DNA from: an uncultured Collinsella sp.
GTDB lineage: Bacteria; Actinomycetota; Coriobacteriia; Coriobacteriales; Coriobacteriaceae
Reading direction: 5' to 3'
NCBI GenBank assembly: GCA_900542085.1
Contig: UQMK01000005.1
Location: forward strand, 36,090-100,089
DNA length: 64,000 nt
Part shown: positions 39,616-46,642 of the stretch, in pieces
Numbering within the stretch: the first letter of the stretch is position 1
How the letters are laid out: every line of letters begins with the position of its first letter
The notes under the pieces: model-generated
Told to the model about the DNA's origin: nothing
Database searches by the model: none
Seen by the model: only the letters and a program-made list of their open reading frames with translations
Translations under genes and position numbers: made by a program

Positions 39616-40833
39616 CTAGACCTCCTCGTAGTAGGTGTCGGGGTTCTCGGGGTCGAAGGGCTCGTTTGCCCACATGACCGTCACGAGGTCCTCGGTGTCG
39701 GACATGTTGGTGATGGAGTGCGTGTAGCCGGGGACCATCTCCACGGCGCGCATGTCCTCACCGGTGACTATGTACTCGTCGACGGGGAACGGGTTTCCAT
39801 CGGAGTCCTCCCCCACCTTCCTGAGCTTGATGCTCGCGGTGCCGGAGACCACCAGGAACCTCTCCCACTTGCTCATGTGCCAGTGGTTGCCCTTGGTGAT
39901 GCCGGGCCTGGACACGTTGATCGAGACCTGGCCGCGCTCGGGCGTGCGCAGGAACTCCGTGAACGAGCCGCGCGCGTCCGTGTTGGGCTTAAGGCTATAG
40001 GCGAAGTGCCCGGGCTCGTAGTAGGACAGGAACGTGCTCCAGAGCTTCTTGGAGAAGGAGCCCTCGGCAAGGTCGGGCACCGAGAGCGTCTCGCGGCTGT
40101 CGCGGAAGCTGTCGAGCAGGTAGACGATCTCGCCCAGGGTCTTCACGTCGGTTTCCGGGACATAGCAGAACCCGTCTCCCTCTACCCTCTCGAGGCCCTC
40201 GTAGCCGCAGCGGTGCTCCTCGCCCAGCAGGGCGCCCAGCATCTCGTTCACGAGGTCGTCGATGTAGAGGAGCTCCAGCTCCACGGATGGGTCGTTGACG
40301 GTGTAGGGGCGGCCGTTGGCTATGGCGTCGCAGAAGGTGGCCACGGCGGAGTTGTAGCGCGGGCGGCACCACTTGCCGTAGAGGTTCGGGAAGCGGTAGA
40401 TGAGCACGGGCGCCCCCGTGCGCTCCGAGTACTCCCGGAACAGGCCCTCCCCCGCGAGCTTGGACTCGCCGTAGACCGAGCCCACGAAGCGGCCCGACAG
40501 GCTCGCCTGCGCGGAGCTGGACAGCATGACGGGGCATTTGTTGCCGTGGCGCTCGAGCGTGTCCAGCAGCGTGGAGGCGAACCCGAAGTTGCCCTCCATG
40601 AACTCGGACTGGTCCTCGGGGCGGTTGACGCCCGCCAGGTTGAAGACGAAGTCGGCGCGCGAGCAATAATCGTCCAGCTCCCCGGGCGTCGAGTCGACGT
40701 CGTACTCCATGACCTCGAGCGGGAGCAGCGCCTGGTATTTATCGCGGCGGTCCTTGCCGTCGCGGACGTTCTTCAGCGCGCAGCAGAGGTTCCTGCCCAC
40801 GAACCCATTCGCGCCGGTGACGAGGACGCGCAC
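39616..40833 (-). CDS. CapF/FnlB/WbjC-type bifunctional reductase
   Basis: A 405-residue protein with an N-terminal Rossmann SDR domain (MRVLVTGANGFVGRNL, about 1-270) and a C-terminal cupin (about 285-400; GNHWHMSKWERFLVVSG, PGYTHSITNM, with metal-binding histidines). This fusion is specific for CapF, which epimerises C3 and reduces C4 in UDP-L-FucNAc synthesis. The active-site YGESK motif is present (VYGESKLAGE). It is flanked by the CapE and CapG partners. Confidence 0.94.
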   Translation of the reverse strand: MRVLVTGANGFVGRNLCCALKNVRDGKDRRDKYQALLPLEVMEYDVDSTPGELDDYCSRADFVFNLAGVNRPEDQSEFMEGNFGFASTLLDTLERHGNKCPVMLSSSAQASLSGRFVGSVYGESKLAGEGLFREYSERTGAPVLIYRFPNLYGKWCRPRYNSAVATFCDAIANGRPYTVNDPSVELELLYIDDLVNEMLGALLGEEHRCGYEGLERVEGDGFCYVPETDVKTLGEIVYLLDSFRDSRETLSVPDLAEGSFSKKLWSTFLSYYEPGHFAYSLKPNTDARGSFTEFLRTPERGQVSINVSRPGITKGNHWHMSKWERFLVVSGTASIKLRKVGEDSDGNPFPVDEYIVTGEDMRAVEMVPGYTHSITNMSDTEDLVTVMWANEPFDPENPDTYYEEV

Positions 40834-40834
40834 C

Positions 40835-41893
40835 CTACTGCACCGCCTCGTGCTCGCGGCCCTCGAGGGCCAGCTGCACGTACTCGGCGGTCTTGATCTT
40901 GGCGATGGTGCCCTCCACGTCGAGCCTCTCGGTGTTGTGGGAGGTGTAGGACTCGTCGGCCTGGGTCTCCACCTCGCCGTCGACGACGAACTTGTCGTAG
41001 TTCAGGTCGCGCGAGTCGCAGGCCACGCGGTAGTAGCCGCCCATGTCCTCGGACCTCAGGCGCTCCTCGCGGGTCATGAGGGTCTCGTAGAGCTTCTCGC
41101 CGTGGCGGGTGCCGATGACCTGGGTGCCCACGCGGCCGAAGACCTCCTGCACGGCCTCGGCGAGGTCGCCGATCGTGGAGGCCGGCGCCTTCTGGATGAA
41201 CAGGTCGCCGGGGTTGGCGTGCTCGAAGGCGAACTGCACCAGGTCGACGGCCTCGTCCAGGTTCATGAGGAAGCGGGTCATGTTGGGGTCGGTCACGGTG
41301 AGCGGCTCGCCCTTCCTGATGCGGTCGATGAACAGCGGGATGACGCTGCCGCGCGAGCACATGACGTTGCCGTAGCGGGTGCAGCAGATGGTGGTGCGGC
41401 CGGCGCCGTTGCGGGCGTTGGCGTAGATGATGGACTCCATCATGGCCTTGGACTTGCCCATGGCGTTGATTGGGTATGCCGCCTTGTCGGTGGACAGGCA
41501 CACGACGCGGTCCACGCCCTCCTCGATGGCGGCGTGCAGCACGTTGTCCGTGCCGATGACGTTGGTGCGGACGGCCTCCATGGGGAAGAACTCGCAGGAG
41601 GGCACCTGCTTGAGGGCGGCGGCGTGGAAGATGTAGTCAACGCCGTGCATGGCGTCGCGCACGCTCTGGGCGTTGCGGACGTCGCCGATGAAGAAGCGCA
41701 CCTTGGAGGCGAGCTCCGGGGACCTCTCCTGCAGGCGGTGGCGCATGTCGTCCTGCTTCTTCTCGTCGCGCGAGAAGATGCGGATCTCGGCCAGGTCGGT
41801 GTTCATGAAGTGCTTGAGCACGGTGTTGCCGAACGAGCCGGTGCCGCCCGTGATCATGAGGGTCTTGTCTTTGAATGCAGTCGTGGATTTCAT
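40835..41893 (-). CDS. CapE/FnlA/WbjB-type UDP-GlcNAc 4,6-dehydratase
   Basis: A 352-residue extended SDR enzyme. MITGGTGSFGNTVLKHF is the NAD-binding loop; STDKAAYPINAMGKSKAM carries the modified active site (MGKSK instead of YxxxK), which is typical for the inverting dehydratase/5-epimerase CapE. It makes UDP-2-acetamido-2,6-dideoxy-hexos-4-ulose from UDP-GlcNAc, the first step towards UDP-L-FucNAc. It precedes the capF-type gene by one base. Confidence 0.94.
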   Translation of the reverse strand: MKSTTAFKDKTLMITGGTGSFGNTVLKHFMNTDLAEIRIFSRDEKKQDDMRHRLQERSPELASKVRFFIGDVRNAQSVRDAMHGVDYIFHAAALKQVPSCEFFPMEAVRTNVIGTDNVLHAAIEEGVDRVVCLSTDKAAYPINAMGKSKAMMESIIYANARNGAGRTTICCTRYGNVMCSRGSVIPLFIDRIRKGEPLTVTDPNMTRFLMNLDEAVDLVQFAFEHANPGDLFIQKAPASTIGDLAEAVQEVFGRVGTQVIGTRHGEKLYETLMTREERLRSEDMGGYYRVACDSRDLNYDKFVVDGEVETQADESYTSHNTERLDVEGTIAKIKTAEYVQLALEGREHEAVQ

Positions 41894-42676
41894 CTACTTG
41901 CCTTCCTTGCGTTTTGCGCCCGTGAACTGGTAAAAGAGAAACTTAGTGTTAGTAATGAGGTATCGCTTGAAAAGCCGTCTCGGCTCTTGGATAAGTCTGT
42001 ATAGCCACTCGAGGCTCAAGTTCTGCATCCAGATCGGTGCCTCCGGCACCACGCCAGCGAGAACGTTGAACGCGCCTCCGACGCCAATCATCAACGGTTG
42101 GGAGCCTCCTTTAAGCTCATGCATGAGGACTTCCTGGCGAGGCGCGCCCAAAGCGATCCATGCAAAGTCAGCACCAGATTCTGCAAGGCGTCGCGATAGG
42201 TCTCGTTTCTCGCTATCAGAGAGCGGACGGAAGACCGAAGGTTCCATGCCGGCGATTTTCAAACCCGGATATTCCTCTCGAAGAGAATCTTTGAGAGCCT
42301 CGAGGTTCTTCTGCTCGTTGCCGTAGAAGTAATGGCTCCATCCTTGCTGCGCGGAAATGTTGAATATCTCTCGCATCAAATCGGGTCCAGTTACACGCCC
42401 CATTGACTCGATTGTTTTGCTTCCAACAACAGATAAAGGCTTACCGTCGGGAAGGGACATGACGGATTCAGCTTGGCAGGCCCAATAGGAGGGGTCGTCA
42501 TGGGCCATAACCGAGGTATGAGCATTGGAAACGCAAATATACTCGCCATGTAGCTCATCTATATGGCGAGTGAGAAACTCGACGCACTCAGACATATTGG
42601 TTCCCGTGATCGGAACATCGATTACGGGAACGCGCTTGAGCTCAACGAATTTTGAATAGTCCTGAAGCATTAGCAC
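41894..42676 (-). CDS. WecG/TagA/CpsF family glycosyltransferase
   Basis: A 260-residue GT26 enzyme. Typical motifs are VSNAHTSVMAHDDPSYW, LPDGKPLSVVGS, GPDLMREIF, YFYGNEQKNLEAL, and WIALGAPRQEVLMHEL. The C-terminus ends in a basic, amphipathic tail (RLFKRYLITNTKFLFYQF) that binds the membrane in TagA. It likely adds the second sugar to the undecaprenyl-linked first sugar made by the neighbouring priming enzyme. Its GC content is lower than that of the next genes. Confidence 0.93.
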   Translation of the reverse strand: MLMLQDYSKFVELKRVPVIDVPITGTNMSECVEFLTRHIDELHGEYICVSNAHTSVMAHDDPSYWACQAESVMSLPDGKPLSVVGSKTIESMGRVTGPDLMREIFNISAQQGWSHYFYGNEQKNLEALKDSLREEYPGLKIAGMEPSVFRPLSDSEKRDLSRRLAESGADFAWIALGAPRQEVLMHELKGGSQPLMIGVGGAFNVLAGVVPEAPIWMQNLSLEWLYRLIQEPRRLFKRYLITNTKFLFYQFTGAKRKEGK

Positions 42677-43431
42677 GCACCCTTACCGGTGATGACCTCG
42701 ATCACCGTGAGGACGACGATCTTCAGGTCCGTTATGGGACCGCGCTTGGCGATGTACTCCAGGTCTCGGCGGACCATGCCGTCGAAGCCGGTCGAGTTGC
42801 GCTCCGTCACCTGCCACCAGCCGGTGATCCCGGGCTTAACGGCCAGGCGCTGCAGGTCGTACTCGGTGTACTCCGCCACCTCGTTGGGCAGCGGCGGACG
42901 CGGGCCGACGACGGACATCTGGCCCAGGAACACGTTGAGGAACTGCGGGAACTCGTCGATGGAGTGCTTGCGGATGAACTTGCCTATCTTCGTGACGCGG
43001 GGGTCCTCCCTCATCTTGAACATGGCGCCGGCGATCTCGTTCTGCCCCTTGAGCTCGGCGAGGCGCTCGTCGGCGTCCCTGTACATGGAACGGAACTTCC
43101 ACATGCGGAAGGTTGACAGGCTGCCGTCGCGGCGGGTCTGGCCCACGCGGATCTGGCTGTAGAACGGGTTGCCCTCGCTCTCCAGGCGGATGGCCGCGGC
43201 GAGCACCAGGCTCGGAACGGCGATGACGGCCAGCACGCAGCCGCTGAACACGATGTCGAAGGCGCGCTTTACGGTGCGGTAGGCCAGGCGCGTGCGGTCC
43301 CAGTCCTTCACGGCCTGCATGGCCTTGTAGCGCACGCTCGCGTCGCCGCCATTCATGGCTTGCGCAAGAAGCGCGGCCCCCACCGGCGCTCCTTCTGAAT
43401 ATTCAGTTTTATCTGACACTATTTCCTTCAA
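42670..43431 (-). CDS. Undecaprenyl-phosphate sugar phosphotransferase (priming enzyme)
   Basis: A 253-residue short-form polyprenyl-phosphate hexose-1-phosphate transferase. One membrane helix (about 60-83, FDIVFSGCVLAVIAVPSLVL) precedes the catalytic domain: WKFRSMYRDADE, IGKFIRKHSIDEFPQFLNV, MSVVGPRPPLP and KPGITGWWQVTERN. It starts the repeat unit by loading the first sugar phosphate on undecaprenyl phosphate. It lacks the extra membrane helices of long WbaP/WcaJ enzymes. Confidence 0.94.
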   Translation of the reverse strand: MKEIVSDKTEYSEGAPVGAALLAQAMNGGDASVRYKAMQAVKDWDRTRLAYRTVKRAFDIVFSGCVLAVIAVPSLVLAAAIRLESEGNPFYSQIRVGQTRRDGSLSTFRMWKFRSMYRDADERLAELKGQNEIAGAMFKMREDPRVTKIGKFIRKHSIDEFPQFLNVFLGQMSVVGPRPPLPNEVAEYTEYDLQRLAVKPGITGWWQVTERNSTGFDGMVRRDLEYIAKRGPITDLKIVVLTVIEVITGKGAC

Positions 43432-43485
43432 ACCTACGTCCCCGCCCCGGGGATCCTCCCTGTCCCGTTAAACAGTCGCCTGCAG

Positions 43486-44040
43486 CTAGGCAATCGCCTT
43501 TTTAAGGTTTCGCATGACGCGCTGCTCGGCTGAAAGCACGGCAAGGCCAACGCGCGTAGTTACGCGTCGGCCGCACAGGTCGAGCTCCAAATAAGCAGTA
43601 CTCTTGCGTCTGTTAATGGTTTTGATAAGGCCTTCGCGGCCCAGCAGCGGACCTGCCGTCACTACGACCTGGTCGCCGTCCTTTAGGGCCTCGCTCATGG
43701 GCACTACGCGGTCTCCCGCATGAGTAAAGCTGCCAATAAGCTGGACCTCTTCTTTTGCCAGCGGCACAAACTGACCGTCCTGGGCAAGCACCCGGGCAAA
43801 GTCGTCCATACGCAGCAGATACTGTTGCACGGTGCGAGGATCTGCCGTATCGCAGATAAGATAACCGGGAAAGAGCGGCTTGGTCGTATTGACCCATTCG
43901 CCGTGCACCTTAATCTCAGTTTGAAATTGGGGATAAAAGAGCTCCTGTATGGCGCTCACCGGCACCATGCGCTCGATGCGCTCGCGCATTACGTCTTCGC
44001 GACCGTTAATGACCTGGATCACATACCACACGAGCACCAC
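43486..44040 (-). CDS. LoaP/NusG-like transcription antiterminator
   Basis: A 184-residue specialised NusG paralogue. An NGN domain (WYVIQVINGREDVMRERIER, about 4-110) is followed by a KOW domain (LKDGDQVVVTAGPLLGREGL, about 125-180). Housekeeping nusG normally stands with ribosomal protein genes, so a copy as the first gene of an 18-kb polysaccharide operon points to operon-specific antitermination, as for LoaP, UpxY and RfaH. It would help RNA polymerase cover the whole capsule operon. The start is one of the GTG codons near 44040. Confidence 0.88.
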   Translation of the reverse strand: MVLVWYVIQVINGREDVMRERIERMVPVSAIQELFYPQFQTEIKVHGEWVNTTKPLFPGYLICDTADPRTVQQYLLRMDDFARVLAQDGQFVPLAKEEVQLIGSFTHAGDRVVPMSEALKDGDQVVVTAGPLLGREGLIKTINRRKSTAYLELDLCGRRVTTRVGLAVLSAEQRVMRNLKKAIA

Positions 44041-44785
44041 CCCCTTGCTGTCTTACGTGTGGCTCACGGGGTTTGGGTATGGCTTCGCCAGGGCGCTTGT
44101 GCGCGAAGGCGCTCCATATTCAAACCCTGAGCCCAGTTAGACAAGCACGTGGCTCTGCGCCACCGTGAACGGTATGTATAAACGCAGTGGCTAGAGACGC
44201 GGACGTGTATCGCAAAATGACCGCGACCCCAGCTGGCTGCGAGCGAACCAGTCAAGCAGGAACAAAACTGGACCGCACGCAAACAGCTGCAGTATTGCTG
44301 CGAATTGTCATGAAGTATCGATTCGAAAGGGTGGCTTGCACATAACAAGAACAAAGTCTTACGATGCGATACGCATGACGACGCTATTGGAGCTCGTGGT
44401 TTTTCTGGCACCGCCGTTACGGCCGGATGCTGATCGACCCTGCGCTTTGCGGCTTGCTGGAGCCGTGAGCACAGTTGAACCCATGTAACGTTAGATATCC
44501 TAGCACAAGGCGACTAGAAACCGATTTAGGCCACACGCGACAACATATCGTTCATTTGCAGTGCTTAAGGGAGTAATTTTGCAAACTTGTTCACATTAAC
44601 GCAGGTTTATTCGGGTGTAGCTGTTGGCACGCACCACCCGAGCTGCAACGCTGACGGCGTGGAATGCAAAATGGAATTATGTTGGGTTAACAAACTATGT
44701 ACAGAAGTGGGAAATAAATTGCACAACTTTTTTGGGTGTGGGTGTTGGTGTGGCGTCACTTTGATTTGTGCAGATGCTGCATATG
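44041..44785. other. Long leader/intergenic region upstream of the capsule operon
   Basis: About 745 bases, the largest gap here, between loaP and the terminator of the second tRNA-Ala. It must hold the capsule promoter and any RNA element that loads the antiterminator. I see no fully convincing -35/-10 pair. A frame at 44587-44862 is not credible because its end is antisense tRNA. AT-rich sequence near 44500-44600 is the most promoter-like part. Confidence 0.5.
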
Positions 44786-44810
44786 AAAAAAACCTCCAGT
44801 TTCCCGGAGG
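44786..44810 (-). terminator. Terminator of the second tRNA-Ala
   Basis: On the minus strand CCTCC/GGAGG (44806-44810 with 44793-44797) form a short stem extended by weaker pairs, followed by seven T (44786-44792). It lies 15 bases past the tRNA 3' end. Confidence 0.8.
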
Positions 44811-44824
44811 CTTTATATTCACAA

Positions 44825-44900
44825 TGGTGGAGACGAGGGGGATCGAACCCCTGACCTCTTGACTGCCAGTCAAGCGCTCTCCCAGCTGAGCTACGCCCCC
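44825..44900 (-). tRNA. tRNA-Ala(GGC), second identical copy
   Basis: All 76 bases equal the copy at 13101-13176, including encoded CCA, and the orientation is the same. Upstream promoter boxes are also alike, while the terminators differ. This is a local gene duplication or a pair of integration sites. Confidence 0.97.
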
Positions 44901-44913
44901 GTGACGAGGAGAT

Positions 44914-44942
44914 ACTATAGGGGAAGTTGGCGCGACGTGCAA
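44914..44942 (-). promoter_or_regulatory. Promoter of the second tRNA-Ala
   Basis: On the minus strand TTGCAC (44937-44942) and TATAGT (44914-44919) are 17 bp apart, the same layout as at 13189-13217. Confidence 0.8.
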
Positions 44943-44970
44943 GGACTTTTTTGGGTCAGACTCTAAATAC

Positions 44971-45612
44971 CTATTGATATAGGTAAGCGATTGCCGTGCC
45001 GGTGTGAACTTGGATCGTGGCTGTAGACCTGACGACGTTGCTAATGCCCGTGTCAGCTAACAAGCCCAGCGGGCTCCGATCTAGCTCCCACTCTAGGCCG
45101 TGCTCGCTTACCTCGGTATTGGGGGCTATGGCGATGATGGAGAACGTCTTGCCTTCGGCACCTTCGATGGTCCAGGATTCGCCTGCGTGAAGGATGCGGG
45201 CGAGCACCTTGTCCTCGGCGATCCAGACAGGGGCATCCTCGTAGCCTGCGAGCAGCCCCAGTACGGAAAGGGCCATGTCGGGACGGCCGCCGGTGGCGCA
45301 GGTCACAACCACTTCGGCGGCTGGCCAGCGTCGGCGGACGGAATCGAGCGCCAGCGCCAGATCGGTATAGTCCTTGTAGGGGTCGTGACGCTCAACTTCA
45401 AAGTCGGTGGCAGCATCGACCAGCGCGCGACCCGCGTCGCTCACCGTATCAGCGTCGCCAACATATACGTCACAACCTAGTCCTGCGCACAGCAGCGCGT
45501 CGAGCCCGCGGTCTACGGCGACAACGTGGTCGCACTCCCCCGCTAACCTACGCAACAAATCCGCGCTCGCCACCACGGGCGAGCCGCAGACCACCAATAC
45601 CTTGCAAGCCAT
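44971..45612 (-). CDS. thiN: Thiamine pyrophosphokinase
   Basis: A 213-residue protein of the TPK family, which uses ATP to make thiamine diphosphate from thiamine. VVAVDRGLDALLCAGL, VGDADTVSD and DPYKDYTDLALALD are the N-terminal catalytic motifs (aspartates for Mg and ATP), and ATGGRPDMALSVLGLLA is the next. The C-terminal beta-sandwich follows (SIIAIAPNTEVSEHGLEWEL). The length is normal. It is downstream of the HAD gene by 9 bases and forms a two-gene operon with it. Confidence 0.93.
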   Translation of the reverse strand: MACKVLVVCGSPVVASADLLRRLAGECDHVVAVDRGLDALLCAGLGCDVYVGDADTVSDAGRALVDAATDFEVERHDPYKDYTDLALALDSVRRRWPAAEVVVTCATGGRPDMALSVLGLLAGYEDAPVWIAEDKVLARILHAGESWTIEGAEGKTFSIIAIAPNTEVSEHGLEWELDRSPLGLLADTGISNVVRSTATIQVHTGTAIAYLYQ

Positions 45613-45621
45613 AGCTCTCGC

Positions 45622-46311
45622 CTATCCCTCAAACGAAAGCACGCGGGCCAGATCAAGGTCCTCATAGCTATCGATAAAGATATCGCAGTTGTCGCGAACC
45701 TCGTCGCGCTCCATACGGCCGAGCGGATCATAGATGCCCACGCGTTTAAAGCCCGCGGAGCCAGAGCTCTTAAGGCCAAAGACGGCGTCCTCAAACACCC
45801 ATGCACGCTCAAACTGGTGCCCGTGGCGATCTTCCAGGCGACGCAACGCCAGCTCGTACACATCGGGGAACTGCTTGGAACGCCCGGCCTCGCCCGTGGT
45901 GGTCACAAACTCCATGTAGGCATCGAGCCCGGCGCCAGCAAGCGCAGACTGCACCAGCTCGGCCGGCGTGGACGTGGCCACGCACATGGCAATGCCGGCG
46001 GCCTTCGCCTGCTTCAAAAATGCAAGCAGGCCCTCGCGCGGCGGCACCTTGGAGTAGCCATCGATCAGGATGTCGCTCAGCTCGCGGTAGAGCTCCACGC
46101 CATTTGCGCCAATGCCCCAGGTGTCGTGGTAGGCCTGGCACTCGTCCTCGAGCGACAAATGCTCAAACTGGGCAAAATCGTCGACCGTCACGTCAACTCC
46201 GTGGCGGTGCAATAACTCGGGCTGGGCATAAGCCCAAACGAGGGTGCTGTTAACCAGTGTGCCGTCGCAATCGAAAATAAAAGCGACACTTGAGGCGGCG
46301 ATGTGGTCCAT
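45622..46311 (-). CDS. HAD-superfamily phosphatase (beta-phosphoglucomutase-like)
   Basis: A 229-residue HAD subfamily IA hydrolase. The nucleophile loop FIFDCDGTLVNS is near the start, followed by an alpha-helical cap, CVATSTPAELV (motif II), a lysine in AGRSKQFPDVY (motif III) and WVFEDAVFGLKSSGSAGF (motif IV). The ATG at 46311 has AAAGG 7 bases upstream; an upstream TTG is less likely. The substrate is probably a sugar phosphate or nucleotide. It is translated together with thiN, but no direct link to thiamine is known. Confidence 0.9.
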   Translation of the reverse strand: MDHIAASSVAFIFDCDGTLVNSTLVWAYAQPELLHRHGVDVTVDDFAQFEHLSLEDECQAYHDTWGIGANGVELYRELSDILIDGYSKVPPREGLLAFLKQAKAAGIAMCVATSTPAELVQSALAGAGLDAYMEFVTTTGEAGRSKQFPDVYELALRRLEDRHGHQFERAWVFEDAVFGLKSSGSAGFKRVGIYDPLGRMERDEVRDNCDIFIDSYEDLDLARVLSFEG

Positions 46312-46350
46312 ATACGAGCCTTTCGATGTCAAAGGGTAAACAACCTGCTA

Positions 46351-46557
46351 AAAACGTTTTACCAAACGTCAACCTAACAATCTAGAAACGCTAATTGATA
46401 AAACTGTCAAGAGTTTTACCACAGCAATTCTGCAAGTGGTATAAACATGGCGCTTACCGATTAAACGCCCCCGCAAATCCTCTTTCGTTCATAAAAGTAA
46501 CGTACAGGTGTTATCGTAGTTTCTGCCGAAAGTTCCACCGAGCACGCGAGGTGGAAC
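46351..46557. promoter_or_regulatory. Control region between the HAD gene and glgB
   Basis: A CG-centred palindrome AAAACGTTTT (46351-46360) is the sort of core bound by LacI-family regulators. Further on GTTCCACC (46532-46539) and GGTGGAAC (46550-46557) make a perfect 8-bp hairpin with a 10-base loop in the probable glgB leader. No clear promoter boxes could be assigned. Confidence 0.35.
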
Positions 46558-46642
46558 GAATCATAGAACTATCGCCGTCCCTTCGATTCGTGCAGCCTTG
46601 GACCTTTCGCATCTAGTCACCAAGGCAACACGCTGCCGCGTC

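Noticed and set aside
38367..42004. Long plus-strand frames (430-436 residues) opposite the L-FucNAc genes
   Set aside because: They are mirror frames of GC-rich coding DNA, consist of Val/Gly/Leu/Arg-rich nonsense and match no family; the minus-strand genes have full motifs.
44587..44862. Plus-strand frame of 91 residues ending MVETRGIEPLTS
   Set aside because: Its end is the antisense translation of tRNA-Ala and the rest is AT-rich leader and terminator sequence without a ribosome site.
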